Assembly (NCBI RefSeq): GCF_004117915.1
Contig: NZ_RSTD01000001.1
Coordinates: forward strand, 186,001 to 250,000
Direction: 5' to 3'
DNA from: Companilactobacillus metriopterae
Lineage (GTDB): Bacteria > Bacillota > Bacilli > Lactobacillales > Lactobacillaceae
Length of the DNA stretch: 64,000 bases
Numbering within the stretch: the stretch's first letter is position 1; every line of letters begins with the position of its first letter. Shown here one piece after another: positions 7,743 through 16,855 of the stretch. The notes below the pieces were generated by a model, which made no database searches, had not been told where the DNA came from, and worked only from the letters and a program-made list of their open reading frames with translations. Made by a program: the position numbers and the translations under genes.

Positions 7743-8918
7743 TTAATTATTATTTACTTTTCTCTGTTGGTTCATGAACGCAATAAATGATATTCCGGTT
7801 AGAATAACCGCCACTATACCGTAAACAACAAAGGAATCTATAACACCAAATCTAGAGAACAGACTGGTAATGATTATAGTTTCCAAGAACATCAATCCTG
7901 CTGTCAGTGTATTCACACTTGATATAAGGGATGTTCTAATCTGATCATTTGAAGCATCTTGCACTACTGCATTTAATGAAGTATCGACGAATTCAAACGA
8001 GAATTCGATTGCAAAGTAGGCGATTAATAGAGTTATAAAGTATTCTCCCTTGATCATTGCAAATGAGATAAGCGTTATACCGAGAAATATACTGATAGCA
8101 CGTTTAGTTCCGATTCTTTGCGAAATCTTTTCGATTGATACTGATGCTACAGCTGAAAGTGCTAGAGCAATTGTCAAAATAGTTGCTGAAGTAAATGGTG
8201 TTAGATGTTTTGCAGAGAACAGCATTTGAGCAAAATTCAATAATGCAGAAATAGAACTTTGAAATAATGAAATTGTAATAATCAGGTATCTAATTTCTTT
8301 GAGTTTTAGAATACTAAACAATTCGATGAACATATCCTTGATACTCATTAGTTCTTCATCATCGTCTGGATCGGTTTCATCAGATTCTTTGTTGATGAAT
8401 AATAATATAAAGATAGAAAGTACCTGAGTTAAAATTTCGATAATGAAAATACTTTGCCATGAAATAGTTGTTAAGTAACCACCAATCATTGAACTTACAG
8501 TTAAACCAATAATTGTTATAGCTTCAAAAATTCCAATTTTGTGTTGGTAGCTTTGTTCAGGATTAGTTTGATAAATCAATGTTTGATCACTACCAGAAAT
8601 CATTGACAGTCCTGCACCATAGGCTACAAAACCAATAATCAAGCTAACGTAACCTAGGTTTAATAACAGTGCTAGCAAGTAGATTATTATCAGAATATGT
8701 CCGATGTTCATAACTTTTTTAGCACCTAATCGGTCACTTAAAACTCCAGAAGGAAATTCAAAGATAAACATTGCCAATGTTAGCAATGTTTGCAAAAAAC
8801 CAATCTGAACTGTGCTATATCCTTGATGCTGTAAATAATTGATCCAAATAGATCTTTCAAAAAATAATGCTCCCCAGAATGCATAAACATAGAGTCTGTT
8901 TTGCTTAAAATGTGCCAT
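7743..8918 (-). CDS. MFS transporter
   Basis: A 391-aa protein with about twelve hydrophobic segments and the MFS motif FPSGVLSDRLGAKKVMNIGH between helices 2 and 3. The acidic central loop (NKESDETDPDDDEELMSIKDM) separates the two halves. An open frame extends 35 codons upstream, but the good ribosome-binding site GGGGA before ATG 8918 (MAHFKQNRLYVY) decides the start. The substrate is not identifiable. It resembles uncharacterised drug/metabolite efflux carriers of lactobacilli. Confidence 0.88.
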   Translation of the reverse strand: MAHFKQNRLYVYAFWGALFFERSIWINYLQHQGYSTVQIGFLQTLLTLAMFIFEFPSGVLSDRLGAKKVMNIGHILIIIYLLALLLNLGYVSLIIGFVAYGAGLSMISGSDQTLIYQTNPEQSYQHKIGIFEAITIIGLTVSSMIGGYLTTISWQSIFIIEILTQVLSIFILLFINKESDETDPDDDEELMSIKDMFIELFSILKLKEIRYLIITISLFQSSISALLNFAQMLFSAKHLTPFTSATILTIALALSAVASVSIEKISQRIGTKRAISIFLGITLISFAMIKGEYFITLLIAYFAIEFSFEFVDTSLNAVVQDASNDQIRTSLISSVNTLTAGLMFLETIIITSLFSRFGVIDSFVVYGIVAVILTGISFIAFMNQQRKVNNN

Positions 8919-9093
8919 AAATATTTCCCCGTAATCCAAAAAAACGTATGTAATAATTTTCATTATTGTTTGTTTATAAATAATACTTTGAGTTAAGTAT
9001 ATAAGAAATAAATTAAAATACAAACGGTTTATCTAATATTTATTAGAAGAGTTATAATTAACAGAAATACTTTTATATTGTAGGGGGAGTACT

Positions 9094-10725
9094 ATGAAAA
9101 AGTATATTATCTCACCTAATTTTTTAATTTTCGGAATATATTTGTTGTTAACTTTGTTTCACAGTGCAATCAATGTTAGTTATGCTGGCTTTATCAAATT
9201 TCTAACAGAACTAGCAACTGGCCAGAAACATATTACGATAAGTTCTTTAATATTAATTGTTGTCATCTATGCTTTCATAGTTTCCTTCTCTAATTTTATT
9301 GCTGGTTATTTGAAGAATAACTTAATTTTTAGAGGAATATACAACTTGAGAAGGGAAGTATTTTCAAAATTACTAGGTAAAGATATTGAAAGTTATGGCA
9401 ACAGTAATATAGGAAAAAGTTTTTCATTACTTGGACAAAAAACAGACATTATAGAGCAGTACTATTTCGGATCTGTCTTCACAATTATTTCTTACACGAT
9501 GCAAGTAGTTTTGGCAGTAGTTTATTCGTGGTACTTAAATCAGACAATGACAATTTTTATTTTGATATTAGTTGTTCCGTCAGTATTATTGCCGTTTTTT
9601 AGTGAGAACATTTTAAGGAAAATAAAAGAACCACTTTTGAAAGATATTGAAACTTATACAAGTCTTGTTTCCGATTGGTTAAGTGGATTCACAACAATAA
9701 AAAATTTTAGCAGTGAATTTTTCTTGAAAAGAAAGCACGATTCTAATGCAGAAAATTTACTAAATGATCAAAGTAAAGATATTTTGGTTAGAAAGATAGT
9801 AGGTAGTTTGTCTCAATTATTAGGGGATTTCATGTACTTAGGAACATGGGTAGTGGGAATTATTCTTATTTGGAATAATAGTCTAGGACTAGCTACATTT
9901 ATGGCATTTACGCAGTTGTCTGGTATTATTTCATTTCCAATTGAATCAATAACTAACACCTTGTCTGATATATTTGGTGGCAAGAGCGCTTATAGGGAAT
10001 ATCTTTCATTCTTGGAAGAGGATGAAGATCAGTCCAATAAAAATGATGATCATCAAATAATTATTCATAGTCCGTTTATTGAAATTAAAAATGTAGATAT
10101 AGTGAATACTAATCAGATCCTTCTAAGTAATGTAAATATGCAGACTAACCTCGGAGAAAAAGTTCTACTTTGTGGGGAAAGTGGCTCTGGTAAGACCACT
10201 ATTTTGAATAGTATTCTGGGTTATAAACAAATTTCCAAGGGAAACATATCGATAGGTGGAGAAAATATAAGCGATCTATCATCTGAACAAATTGTTAAAG
10301 TTATTGGTTATCAAGAGCAGAGAACTTATATTTTTTCTGGAACGATCTTAGAAAATATTACAGTATTTTCTTCTAAATTCTCTGATGAAGAAATTCAAAG
10401 AGCAATGAAAATCACTGGTTTTGATAAGGTTGTAGAAAAAATGCCCAACCAATTAGAAACAATGGTTGGGCAAAATAGTACTATTCTTTCAGGTGGAGAG
10501 AGACAGAGAATGGGAATTACAAGAAATATTCTTTTTGATAAGCAATTTCTTCTAATTGATGAATTGGCAAGTGGGTTAGATGTTCCATCTGCCAAAACTC
10601 TGGAAGATGATCTATTTAAATTAAAAATTGGATTCATCTATGTTTCTCATGATGTAAGTGATTTGACAGATAAACGTTTTGATAAAATCTATAAAATATC
10701 AAACAAAACTGTGAAGCTGATTTAA
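9094..10725 (+). CDS. ABC exporter, fused membrane and ATPase domains
   Basis: This 543-aa half-transporter has six N-terminal membrane helices (residues 1-300) and an ATPase domain with Walker A GESGSGKTT (about 364), signature LSGGERQR (about 464) and Walker B FLLIDELASGLD (about 484). The Walker B Glu is followed by LASGLD rather than the usual ATSALD. No C39 peptidase domain is present, so it is more likely a multidrug/lipid or peptide exporter acting as a homodimer. TAGGGGGAG precedes the ATG. It stands alone in its transcription unit and ends 4 bases into the convergent GNAT gene. Confidence 0.88.
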   Translation: MKKYIISPNFLIFGIYLLLTLFHSAINVSYAGFIKFLTELATGQKHITISSLILIVVIYAFIVSFSNFIAGYLKNNLIFRGIYNLRREVFSKLLGKDIESYGNSNIGKSFSLLGQKTDIIEQYYFGSVFTIISYTMQVVLAVVYSWYLNQTMTIFILILVVPSVLLPFFSENILRKIKEPLLKDIETYTSLVSDWLSGFTTIKNFSSEFFLKRKHDSNAENLLNDQSKDILVRKIVGSLSQLLGDFMYLGTWVVGIILIWNNSLGLATFMAFTQLSGIISFPIESITNTLSDIFGGKSAYREYLSFLEEDEDQSNKNDDHQIIIHSPFIEIKNVDIVNTNQILLSNVNMQTNLGEKVLLCGESGSGKTTILNSILGYKQISKGNISIGGENISDLSSEQIVKVIGYQEQRTYIFSGTILENITVFSSKFSDEEIQRAMKITGFDKVVEKMPNQLETMVGQNSTILSGGERQRMGITRNILFDKQFLLIDELASGLDVPSAKTLEDDLFKLKIGFIYVSHDVSDLTDKRFDKIYKISNKTVKLI

Positions 10726-11153
10726 TAATCTAGTTTCATATCATGATGCAAAATTCCGGCATCTAAATATTGATCTCCAATAACTTTGAATCCTAATTTT
10801 TTGTAGAATCCCTGTGCTTGATCTTGAGCGCCTAAGATGGCATATTTGTAGTTTTCTTTTTTGGTGTGTTCAATGATGTCTTCGATTAATAGAGAAGCAA
10901 TACCCTTTTTGCGTGATGATTTAATTACAGCTACACGTTGGATATGAACGCCGTCATCATCGGTAGGAAAGTATCTGGCAGTGGCAATTGCTTTGTCATC
11001 TTCATAGATAGTGACATAGGTACACCTATCTTCGTATTCATCTACTTCCATATTTTCTGGCACGCTTTGTTCATCAACGAACACTTCTTTACGAATTGCT
11101 AATCCGTCAGTATAGATGTTTGAATTTAGGTCATCAGAGTATTTTATTTGCAT
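10722..11153 (-). CDS. GNAT-family N-acetyltransferase
   Basis: A 143-aa protein with the acetyl-CoA binding segment RVAVIKSSRKKGIASLLIEDII (motif A) and the C-terminal GAQDQAQGFYKKLGFKVIGDQYLDAGILHHDMKL. This last segment is characteristic of the ElaA/YjcF subgroup, whose N-terminus reads LAIRKEVFVDEQSVPENMEVDEYE. The acceptor substrate is unknown. AAAAGGAG precedes the start. The gene overlaps the 3' end of the convergent ABC exporter by 4 bases. Confidence 0.87.
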   Translation of the reverse strand: MQIKYSDDLNSNIYTDGLAIRKEVFVDEQSVPENMEVDEYEDRCTYVTIYEDDKAIATARYFPTDDDGVHIQRVAVIKSSRKKGIASLLIEDIIEHTKKENYKYAILGAQDQAQGFYKKLGFKVIGDQYLDAGILHHDMKLDY

Positions 11154-11184
11154 AGGTTATTCTCCTTTTGCATTTAATTCTAAC

Positions 11185-11213
11185 AAAAAAGAAGCTCATT
11201 GAGCTTCTTTTTA
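11185..11213 (-). terminator. Intrinsic terminator after pgaC
   Basis: AAGAAGCTCA pairs with TGAGCTTCTT, and the minus strand continues into a T run. Confidence 0.8.
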
Positions 11214-12551
11214 ATTTTGTATCTTTTCTTCTTCGATATTTTCCATATCAACATTTCGTACTGGACTGACCCAAGTACCATGGCCATATCCCATAATTGT
11301 TTTGATAGCAGGGATAAATGTCATAACAAGTGCCAAGGCATTAACTTGCCAATAAACAATCATGTATATCGGCATGAAGAACAGGTATTTGAGTTTCCTG
11401 CCTCGATCGTCGACGATAAGAGCAGATAATAGCTGCAACAATCCGGCAAACATTTCAAAGGCAACAAAGATAAACGCCATGGCAAACATGTGGAAGAGTC
11501 GCTCATCATTTCCTAGGAAAATAAATCTTACTGCGGTAATTAAAAATAGAATAGTTGTAATAAAGTAGAAGAATGACCATAGGATACTTAATGACTGATC
11601 AAGTAAGAAAACTAATTGTCGATTGTACTTCACAGGGTGGGTGATGATTTTCATGAAGTTAGTTAACCAAACTTCAGTACCGCCTTTTGCCCATCTCTTA
11701 CGTTGATTATAAAGACTTTGAAGATCATCAGGCACATTCATGTAGAACATAATATTTGGTGCGAAGATAGTAGACCAGCCACCAATTTGATGATCCCAAG
11801 CAATACTGATATCCTCTGTGGCACGGTCTTGTCTGAATAAACCAACATCAATCAGCGCATCACGACGGTACATAGTGTTAGCACCACTATATGCGTACAT
11901 ATTTCCAAGAGCGGCGATTTGCCCACGTTTGATAACACCAACGATACTTGAAAATTCTACAGTTTGCGATTTTGTGATAATTTTACTTCTGTTTTGAACA
12001 TCCATGTTGGCTGTAACAGCAGCTACGTTTTGACCTTCTTCACCATTGAAGTAATTCATGTACTTCCAAAGTGCATCAGGTTCTGGAATAGAATCAGCGT
12101 CGTTACTTAGGATAAATTCCCCATGTGCAAAAGCCACCCCGACGTTAAAAGCATGTGCTTTACCTTGATTCTTTTCAAAGTGAACAACACGTAGGTTTTT
12201 GTATTTTTTCATCAATCGATCTAAGATTTCAGGTGTTTTATCTGTAGATCCATCATCAGTAACTAGTATTTCATAGTTTTTATTATCATAAGTAAGATCA
12301 TTCATTAGATAGTTGATAGTATGTTCAATCATAACTTCTTCATTGTGAGCAGGAATCATGATTGTTATGAATGGCTCATTTTCAGGATCAAATTTTTCAT
12401 AGTTGTGAATTTTGTGACCATAGATAGTTTGATAGCAGATAACACCGATGAACCAGCAAAATGCTCCCAAGATAGGGTAGGAAACAAGTATCAAAAGAAT
12501 AAAGTTCATCGTAGCGTCAAATGTAGATAGACCAGTATTCAAATGTATCAT
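11211..12551 (-). CDS. pgaC: PgaC/IcaA-type processive glycosyltransferase (GT2)
   Basis: A 446-aa membrane GT2 with one N-terminal and several C-terminal helices. The GT2 catalytic elements are all present: DDGSTD (99-104), DADS (151-154), the acceptor-base ED (246-247 in ATEDISIAWD) and QRKRW (283-287). This pattern is that of poly-beta-1,6-N-acetylglucosamine synthases, although other GT2 polymers such as hyaluronan or cellulose share the motifs. It overlaps the upstream partner gene by 4 bases (ATGA). No deacetylase gene (pgaB/icaB) or export gene is adjacent. Confidence 0.85.
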   Translation of the reverse strand: MIHLNTGLSTFDATMNFILLILVSYPILGAFCWFIGVICYQTIYGHKIHNYEKFDPENEPFITIMIPAHNEEVMIEHTINYLMNDLTYDNKNYEILVTDDGSTDKTPEILDRLMKKYKNLRVVHFEKNQGKAHAFNVGVAFAHGEFILSNDADSIPEPDALWKYMNYFNGEEGQNVAAVTANMDVQNRSKIITKSQTVEFSSIVGVIKRGQIAALGNMYAYSGANTMYRRDALIDVGLFRQDRATEDISIAWDHQIGGWSTIFAPNIMFYMNVPDDLQSLYNQRKRWAKGGTEVWLTNFMKIITHPVKYNRQLVFLLDQSLSILWSFFYFITTILFLITAVRFIFLGNDERLFHMFAMAFIFVAFEMFAGLLQLLSALIVDDRGRKLKYLFFMPIYMIVYWQVNALALVMTFIPAIKTIMGYGHGTWVSPVRNVDMENIEEEKIQN

Positions 12552-13069
12552 TTGTTTGCCTCCGCTTCTTTATATATTTCTCTAATGGTATCTGAATCTA
12601 GATTTTGTTCTGGTTTCACAGAATAATATTTGATTGAACGGCGGACTTCAGGTTGACCGAATTCTTCAGTATAGAAATCCTTCATTGCATTACGTCTTGT
12701 AAGCAAGCGTTCTTGATCGTACTTAGTTTCCTTCTTAGTGTGATGCTTTGTATAGTAATTGTTTTGGATAGTGAAGATGATAGTAATTAGCGCAATTACT
12801 ACAAAAGCAATGATGAAGAATCGACCAAATCCATAGAAGAGATCACGTCCTTCTTGATAATTCCAAATAGTTCTCAAAGTTTTTTTGTTAAAAAATAATG
12901 TTGCAGAAAGTGTCCAGTATATTGGAATGATAAAGCACATCCAACCCAGAATAACTATTACAGTCTGACGAAATTTAAGCCAGAAGTTTCCTTTTTCAAA
13001 ATATTTGTCATTAATGTATTTTTCAGCAGTCTTACGTTCTTCATGCTCTTTAGTATTTTGTTCTTTCAT
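12548..13069 (-). CDS. PgaD/IcaD-like accessory membrane protein
   Basis: A 173-aa protein with two central membrane helices (VIVILGWMCFIIPIYWTLSA and FIIAFVVIALITIIFTI) and charged ends. Its C-terminal cytoplasmic segment (RRNAMKDFYTEEFGQPEVRRS) has the arrangement of PgaD-like subunits. Those proteins assist the GT2 synthase in polymerisation and export. The call rests on topology and the 4-base overlap with the synthase more than on conserved residues. It is longer than E. coli PgaD or staphylococcal IcaD. Confidence 0.6.
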   Translation of the reverse strand: MKEQNTKEHEERKTAEKYINDKYFEKGNFWLKFRQTVIVILGWMCFIIPIYWTLSATLFFNKKTLRTIWNYQEGRDLFYGFGRFFIIAFVVIALITIIFTIQNNYYTKHHTKKETKYDQERLLTRRNAMKDFYTEEFGQPEVRRSIKYYSVKPEQNLDSDTIREIYKEAEANK

Positions 13070-13170
13070 ACGTTTCCCCTATATTTCTATACTAAAATAT
13101 GTTGTAATTTATAACAAAATAAATTATAACTGTATGTGAGTGAATTAACAATTACTATAAGGGGGTTATT

Positions 13171-13383
13171 ATGAAAATTTGGTGGGGTGCTAATATATTT
13201 TGGATTATTGCTTATGCTGTAATCACGATAATTATTTATGTTAGAAAAGTTGATGGGTCAGGTGTGGTACAAACACCAGGTTTAAAAATAGCAACTTTCA
13301 TCGTATGGACAAGCTTTATTATTTTGGTATTCTTTGTTCAAATGATTATTTATTTTGTAATGAAGCGAAATGTAAAACAATAA
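13171..13383 (+). CDS. Small two-helix membrane protein
   Basis: A 70-aa protein with two hydrophobic helices (IFWIIAYAVITIIIYV and ATFIVWTSFIILVFFVQMIIYFVM) separated by a short polar loop and ending in basic residues. AAGGGGGTTATT precedes the ATG, and a terminator follows immediately, so it looks like a genuine monocistronic gene. No family is recognised. It is divergent from the PgaCD-like genes. Confidence 0.65.
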   Translation: MKIWWGANIFWIIAYAVITIIIYVRKVDGSGVVQTPGLKIATFIVWTSFIILVFFVQMIIYFVMKRNVKQ

Positions 13384-13384
13384 A

Positions 13385-13417
13385 AAAAAGAACATCTCAT
13401 GTGAGATGTTCTTTTTA
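13385..13417. terminator. Bidirectional intrinsic terminator
   Basis: AAAAGAACATCTCA pairs with TGAGATGTTCTTTT, flanked by A and T runs. It separates the small membrane gene from convergent fba. Confidence 0.85.
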
Positions 13418-13434
13418 ATTGCTTAAATTTAAAA

Positions 13435-14295
13435 TTAAGCTTTAGGTGTACCAAACCATTCGATACGTTCTTCAACTGTATCTTGGATAGCTTGTGTACC
13501 AGGTGCAAGAAGTTTACGAGGATCAAATCCTTTACCTTCTAGATCTTTACCTGCTTCGATGTATTCGCGAGTTGCTTTAGCGAATGCAAGTTGACATTCT
13601 GTATTAACGTTAACTTTTGAAATACCCATTGAGATAGCTTTAACGATTTGTTCCTTAGGAATTCCTGAACCACCGTGAAGTACTAGAGGTGTCTTGATAG
13701 CGTCTCCTAGTTCTTGTAGACGATCAAAGTTTAGTCCTTGCCAGTTAGCTGGGTAAACACCATGAATGTTACCAATACCAACAGCTAGGTAATCAACACC
13801 TGTGTCAGCTAATTGTTTTGCTTCATCAACGTCAGCAATTTCACCGGCACCAACGATACCGTCTTCTTCACCACCAATTGAACCAACTTCGGCTTCAACT
13901 GAGATTCCTTTAGCATGTGCTAAAGCAACGATTTCTTTAGTTTTTTCTAGGTTTTCTGCAAATGGTAGGTCATGTCCATCAAACATAACTGAGTTGTATC
14001 CAACTTCGATACATTCTTTAGCAGCTTCGTAGTTACCGTGATCCAAGTGCATGATAACTGGAACGGTGATATTCATTGCTTTTACTGTAGATTCTACAAG
14101 GTTTTTACATAATTCGTAACCACCCATATATTTAGCAGCACCCATTGATGTTTGGATTAGGATAGGAGTTTGTGTTTTTTCAGCAGCAGCCAAAATTGCA
14201 CGAGTCCATTCTAGGTTGTTAGTGTTAAAAGCACCAACAGCATATTTACCTTCACGAGCTTTTTTGAAAATTTCGTTTCCGTTAGTTAAAACCAT
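13435..14295 (-). CDS. fba: Class II fructose-bisphosphate aldolase
   Basis: A 286-aa zinc aldolase that cleaves fructose-1,6-bisphosphate to DHAP and glyceraldehyde-3-phosphate. Visible motifs are the catalytic Asp and zinc His in MHLDHGNYE (H83, D85, H86), HGVYPANWQG and LVLHGGSGIP, plus the NVNTECQ substrate-binding segment. Length and motifs match FbaA of Bacillus and lactobacilli. A GGAGGAC site precedes the ATG. Codon choice is strongly biased, as expected of a highly expressed glycolytic gene. An aldolase implies glycolytic (homofermentative) sugar use. Confidence 0.97.
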   Translation of the reverse strand: MVLTNGNEIFKKAREGKYAVGAFNTNNLEWTRAILAAAEKTQTPILIQTSMGAAKYMGGYELCKNLVESTVKAMNITVPVIMHLDHGNYEAAKECIEVGYNSVMFDGHDLPFAENLEKTKEIVALAHAKGISVEAEVGSIGGEEDGIVGAGEIADVDEAKQLADTGVDYLAVGIGNIHGVYPANWQGLNFDRLQELGDAIKTPLVLHGGSGIPKEQIVKAISMGISKVNVNTECQLAFAKATREYIEAGKDLEGKGFDPRKLLAPGTQAIQDTVEERIEWFGTPKA

Positions 14296-14394
14296 GATAG
14301 TCCTCCAAAAGTTTTTTAATTATACAAGGTCTATTTTAACTCAAAATATTGATAAATAGAAATGTTTTGTTGAAGTATTTTCTGTAAATTAATA

Positions 14395-14580
14395 TCAAAT
14401 TATGTGAAAATAAATAAAAGATAAAGCACCTACTATGCAAGAAAGTATTACTAGCGTGATCCATGCCGCTTTTGCAGAAAAGTCCTTTGTGAAACTTAGG
14501 TAGATAGAAATAATAAAAAAGAATCCCCAAAGGAGTATAAAAATACCTGCAATCATTAAAATTATAATTGAATTTGTCAT
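14395..14580 (-). CDS. Small membrane protein, PLDc_N-like, possibly leaderless
   Basis: A 61-aa protein with two hydrophobic helices joined by FTKDFSAKAAW, a pattern like the membrane anchor (PLDc_N) of cardiolipin synthases and many short lactobacillar proteins. There is no Shine-Dalgarno site. On the minus strand an extended -10 (TGCTATAAT) ends 8 bases before the ATG, so the transcript may start at or next to the start codon. An overlapping frame (14336-14530) was judged a shadow. Confidence 0.5.
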   Translation of the reverse strand: MTNSIIILMIAGIFILLWGFFFIISIYLSFTKDFSAKAAWITLVILSCIVGALSFIYFHII

Positions 14581-14587
14581 ATTACAA

Positions 14588-14593
14588 ATTATA
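14588..14593 (-). promoter_or_regulatory. Extended -10 box of the small membrane gene
   Basis: On the minus strand TATAAT is preceded by TGC, and the ATG begins 7 bases after it, implying a leaderless or near-leaderless mRNA. No good -35 hexamer is seen. Confidence 0.45.
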
Positions 14594-14674
14594 GCAGTTT
14601 AGATTGTATAAAATTGGTTTAGTATAGTTTTCTTTTTTGATATACTTTTATATAAGTAATTACGAGGTGATAAA

Positions 14675-15820
14675 GTGGATAAAATTAAAGTAATGACCGT
14701 TTTCGGTACTCGACCAGAAGCTATCAAGATGGCACCGCTAGTACTAAAATTAAAAGAAAACAGTGATCGTTTTGAAACTGTTACAGTTGTTACAGCTCAA
14801 CATCGTCAGATGTTAGACTCTGTTTTGGAAATTTTTAATATCCAACCTGACTACGATTTAAATATTATGCGTGATCGTCAAACTCTAAGTGGTATTACAG
14901 GATTAGTATTAAAAGAGCTTGATTCTATCATCGAGAGTGAGCAACCTGACATAGTTTTGGTTCACGGTGATACTACTACTACTTTCAGTGCTTCACTATC
15001 TGCTTTCTATCATCAAACAAGTATTGGTCACGTTGAAGCAGGTCTTCGTACCTGGGACAAATATTCGCCATGGCCGGAAGAAATGAACCGTCAAATGACT
15101 GATGATTTGGCAGATTTATACTTTGCACCAACGACAGAAAGTAGAGCAAATCTGTTAAAGGAAAATCATTCAGAAGAAAAGATATTTGTTACTGGTAATA
15201 CTGCAATTGATGCGTTAGAAGGAACAGTTAATCAAAACTATCATCATGAAATTTTGGATAGTCTAGATCCTGACAAGAAGATGATCTTAATTACTATGCA
15301 TCGCCGTGAAAACCAAGGCGAACCTATGCGACAAGTTTTCAAAGCAATGCGCAAAGTAGTAGATAACAATGATGATATTGAATTAATCTATCCAGTCCAC
15401 TTGAATCCAGTGGTTCAAGAAACTGCACAAGAAATTCTAGGTGATGATAGTCGTATTCACCTGATAGATCCTCTTGATGTTGTGGATTTCCATAACTTAG
15501 CATCTAAAAGTTATTTCATCATGACTGACTCTGGTGGTGTTCAAGAAGAAGCACCATCATTAGGTAAGCCAGTATTGGTACTTCGTGATACTACGGAGCG
15601 TCCAGAGGGTGTAGAAGCTGGAACACTCAAATTAGTGGGTACAGATGCAGATGTTGTAGAACGAGAAATGAATCGTTTGATCAATGATGAAGCAGAGTAT
15701 CAACGAATGGCAAATGCTAAAAATCCATATGGTGACGGAAAAGCTTCAGAAAGAATTGCTGATGCAATCAGTTATCATTTTAATCAAATTAATAAAAAAC
15801 CAAATGAATTTGGAAATTAA
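14675..15820 (+). CDS. wecB: UDP-N-acetylglucosamine 2-epimerase (non-hydrolysing)
   Basis: A 381-aa enzyme interconverting UDP-GlcNAc and UDP-ManNAc. It opens VMTVFGTRPEAIKMAPLV and carries VHGDTTTTFSASLSAFY, GHVEAGLRT, HRREN, SGGVQEEAPSLGKPVL and RPEGVEAGTLKLVG, the full motif set of WecB/MnaA. The product feeds wall teichoic acid linkage units. Start is GTG 14675, 6 bases after GAGGTGA. It stands alone, convergent with gtrA, with a shared terminator. Confidence 0.96.
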   Translation: MDKIKVMTVFGTRPEAIKMAPLVLKLKENSDRFETVTVVTAQHRQMLDSVLEIFNIQPDYDLNIMRDRQTLSGITGLVLKELDSIIESEQPDIVLVHGDTTTTFSASLSAFYHQTSIGHVEAGLRTWDKYSPWPEEMNRQMTDDLADLYFAPTTESRANLLKENHSEEKIFVTGNTAIDALEGTVNQNYHHEILDSLDPDKKMILITMHRRENQGEPMRQVFKAMRKVVDNNDDIELIYPVHLNPVVQETAQEILGDDSRIHLIDPLDVVDFHNLASKSYFIMTDSGGVQEEAPSLGKPVLVLRDTTERPEGVEAGTLKLVGTDADVVEREMNRLINDEAEYQRMANAKNPYGDGKASERIADAISYHFNQINKKPNEFGN

Positions 15821-15846
15821 AAAAGAGGCCGTTAGGCCTCTTTTTT
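15819..15846. terminator. Bidirectional intrinsic terminator between wecB and gtrA
   Basis: AAAAGAGGCC pairs with GGCCTCTTTT around a GTTA loop, with A and T runs on both sides. Confidence 0.88.
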
Positions 15847-16284
15847 GTCTTTTGATATTTGTTTCATTTTTTCTAATAAGTGACGGTTGTTGTAATTGAA
15901 AATAATTTTTGATGAAAAATAATTGAACAATCCAATAAGTATTTGGTCGATTATTTTGATCACAAAACTACTCCATGGCAATACCATGACTGCTACTACC
16001 ATGAAGATATCATCTATCAATAAGGCTAGTAATCTTGAAACTAGAAAATAAGATGATTCCTCGGCTAGTTTTTTAAATCCTTCAAAAGGAACTTTAAAAA
16101 CAAATCGTCGAGTCACCACAAATGAGAATATATTTGCTAATAGCCAAGCTACAGTATTGGCAAACAACACCTTAAGATGAAATTGACTATGGATAGCAGT
16201 AAAGACAAATATATTGATAACTGATGCTAAAAATCCAAAAAAGCAATATACGAAAAATTCACGGTACTTATTATAAAATTTCAT
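15832..16284 (-). CDS. GtrA-family membrane protein
   Basis: This 150-aa protein has four hydrophobic segments in the GtrA pattern: YCFFGFLASVINIFVFTAIH, FANTVAWLLANIFSFVVTRRFVF (the conserved NTxAxxxAxxFSF-type helix), a third around ALLIDDIFMVVAVMVLPW and a fourth near GLFNYFSSKIIF. GtrA proteins are thought to help flip or transfer lipid-linked sugars. It starts four bases after the flavodoxin stop and is probably cotranscribed with it, with no obvious functional link. Confidence 0.85.
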   Translation of the reverse strand: MKFYNKYREFFVYCFFGFLASVINIFVFTAIHSQFHLKVLFANTVAWLLANIFSFVVTRRFVFKVPFEGFKKLAEESSYFLVSRLLALLIDDIFMVVAVMVLPWSSFVIKIIDQILIGLFNYFSSKIIFNYNNRHLLEKMKQISKDKKEA

Positions 16285-16288
16285 AGTC

Positions 16289-16729
16289 TTATACCTTTTT
16301 CATTAACTCCTCAGCAAATTCGTCAAGATCTGCAATATCTTTTTCTTCAGGTTCCAGCTCAATTTTAACAGGTTCTGCACCTTTTATGGCACCAACTTGA
16401 TCAAATATTTTTGCAAATTCATCTACAGCACGACAAAAGTCCCCATAGTAATGATCTCCAGAACCGCAAGTTCCATAAATTTTACCAGTTAAGTCTAGTT
16501 CTTGCATGTCTTCATAAAAATCCAAAGCTTCATCAGGAACAATTCCTTCATCGTATGTAAATGTAGCTATAACGCAAATGTCCACATCTTCAAAGTCAGC
16601 GGCATCAGTTTGTTGAATCTCACTAATCTCAACATCTGCACCTAATTCTTCAAACTTTTCTTCTAAGACATATGCAATATCTTCGTCATTACCAGTGACA
16701 CTAGCATAAACAATTTTAACGTTTGTCAT
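16289..16729 (-). CDS. Flavodoxin
   Basis: A 146-aa FMN-binding electron carrier. The FMN phosphate loop is VYASVTGNDEDIAYVLEE; later come CVIATFTYDEGIVPDEALDFYED and GTCGSGDHYYGDFCRAVDEF, which supply the FMN-flanking aromatic residues. The protein is very acidic, as usual. The frame is open ten codons earlier, but AAGGA lies 10 bases before ATG 16729 and the sequence MTNVKIVYAS fits the family start. Confidence 0.93.
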   Translation of the reverse strand: MTNVKIVYASVTGNDEDIAYVLEEKFEELGADVEISEIQQTDAADFEDVDICVIATFTYDEGIVPDEALDFYEDMQELDLTGKIYGTCGSGDHYYGDFCRAVDEFAKIFDQVGAIKGAEPVKIELEPEEKDIADLDEFAEELMKKV

Positions 16730-16855
16730 ATGATTTAAGTCCTTCTTTAAAAGTCTCAAAACATTATAGCAAAATAAACAGTATCAAACCAAACAAAATA
16801 TAAGCATAGTAATGATATAATGATTGTATTATTGATTTGGAAGGATATGAAGAAT

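Noticed and set aside
14336..14530. 64-codon frame overlapping the small membrane gene
   Set aside because: It overlaps the better-supported frame on the same strand, has no start signal, and its protein is not membrane-patterned.
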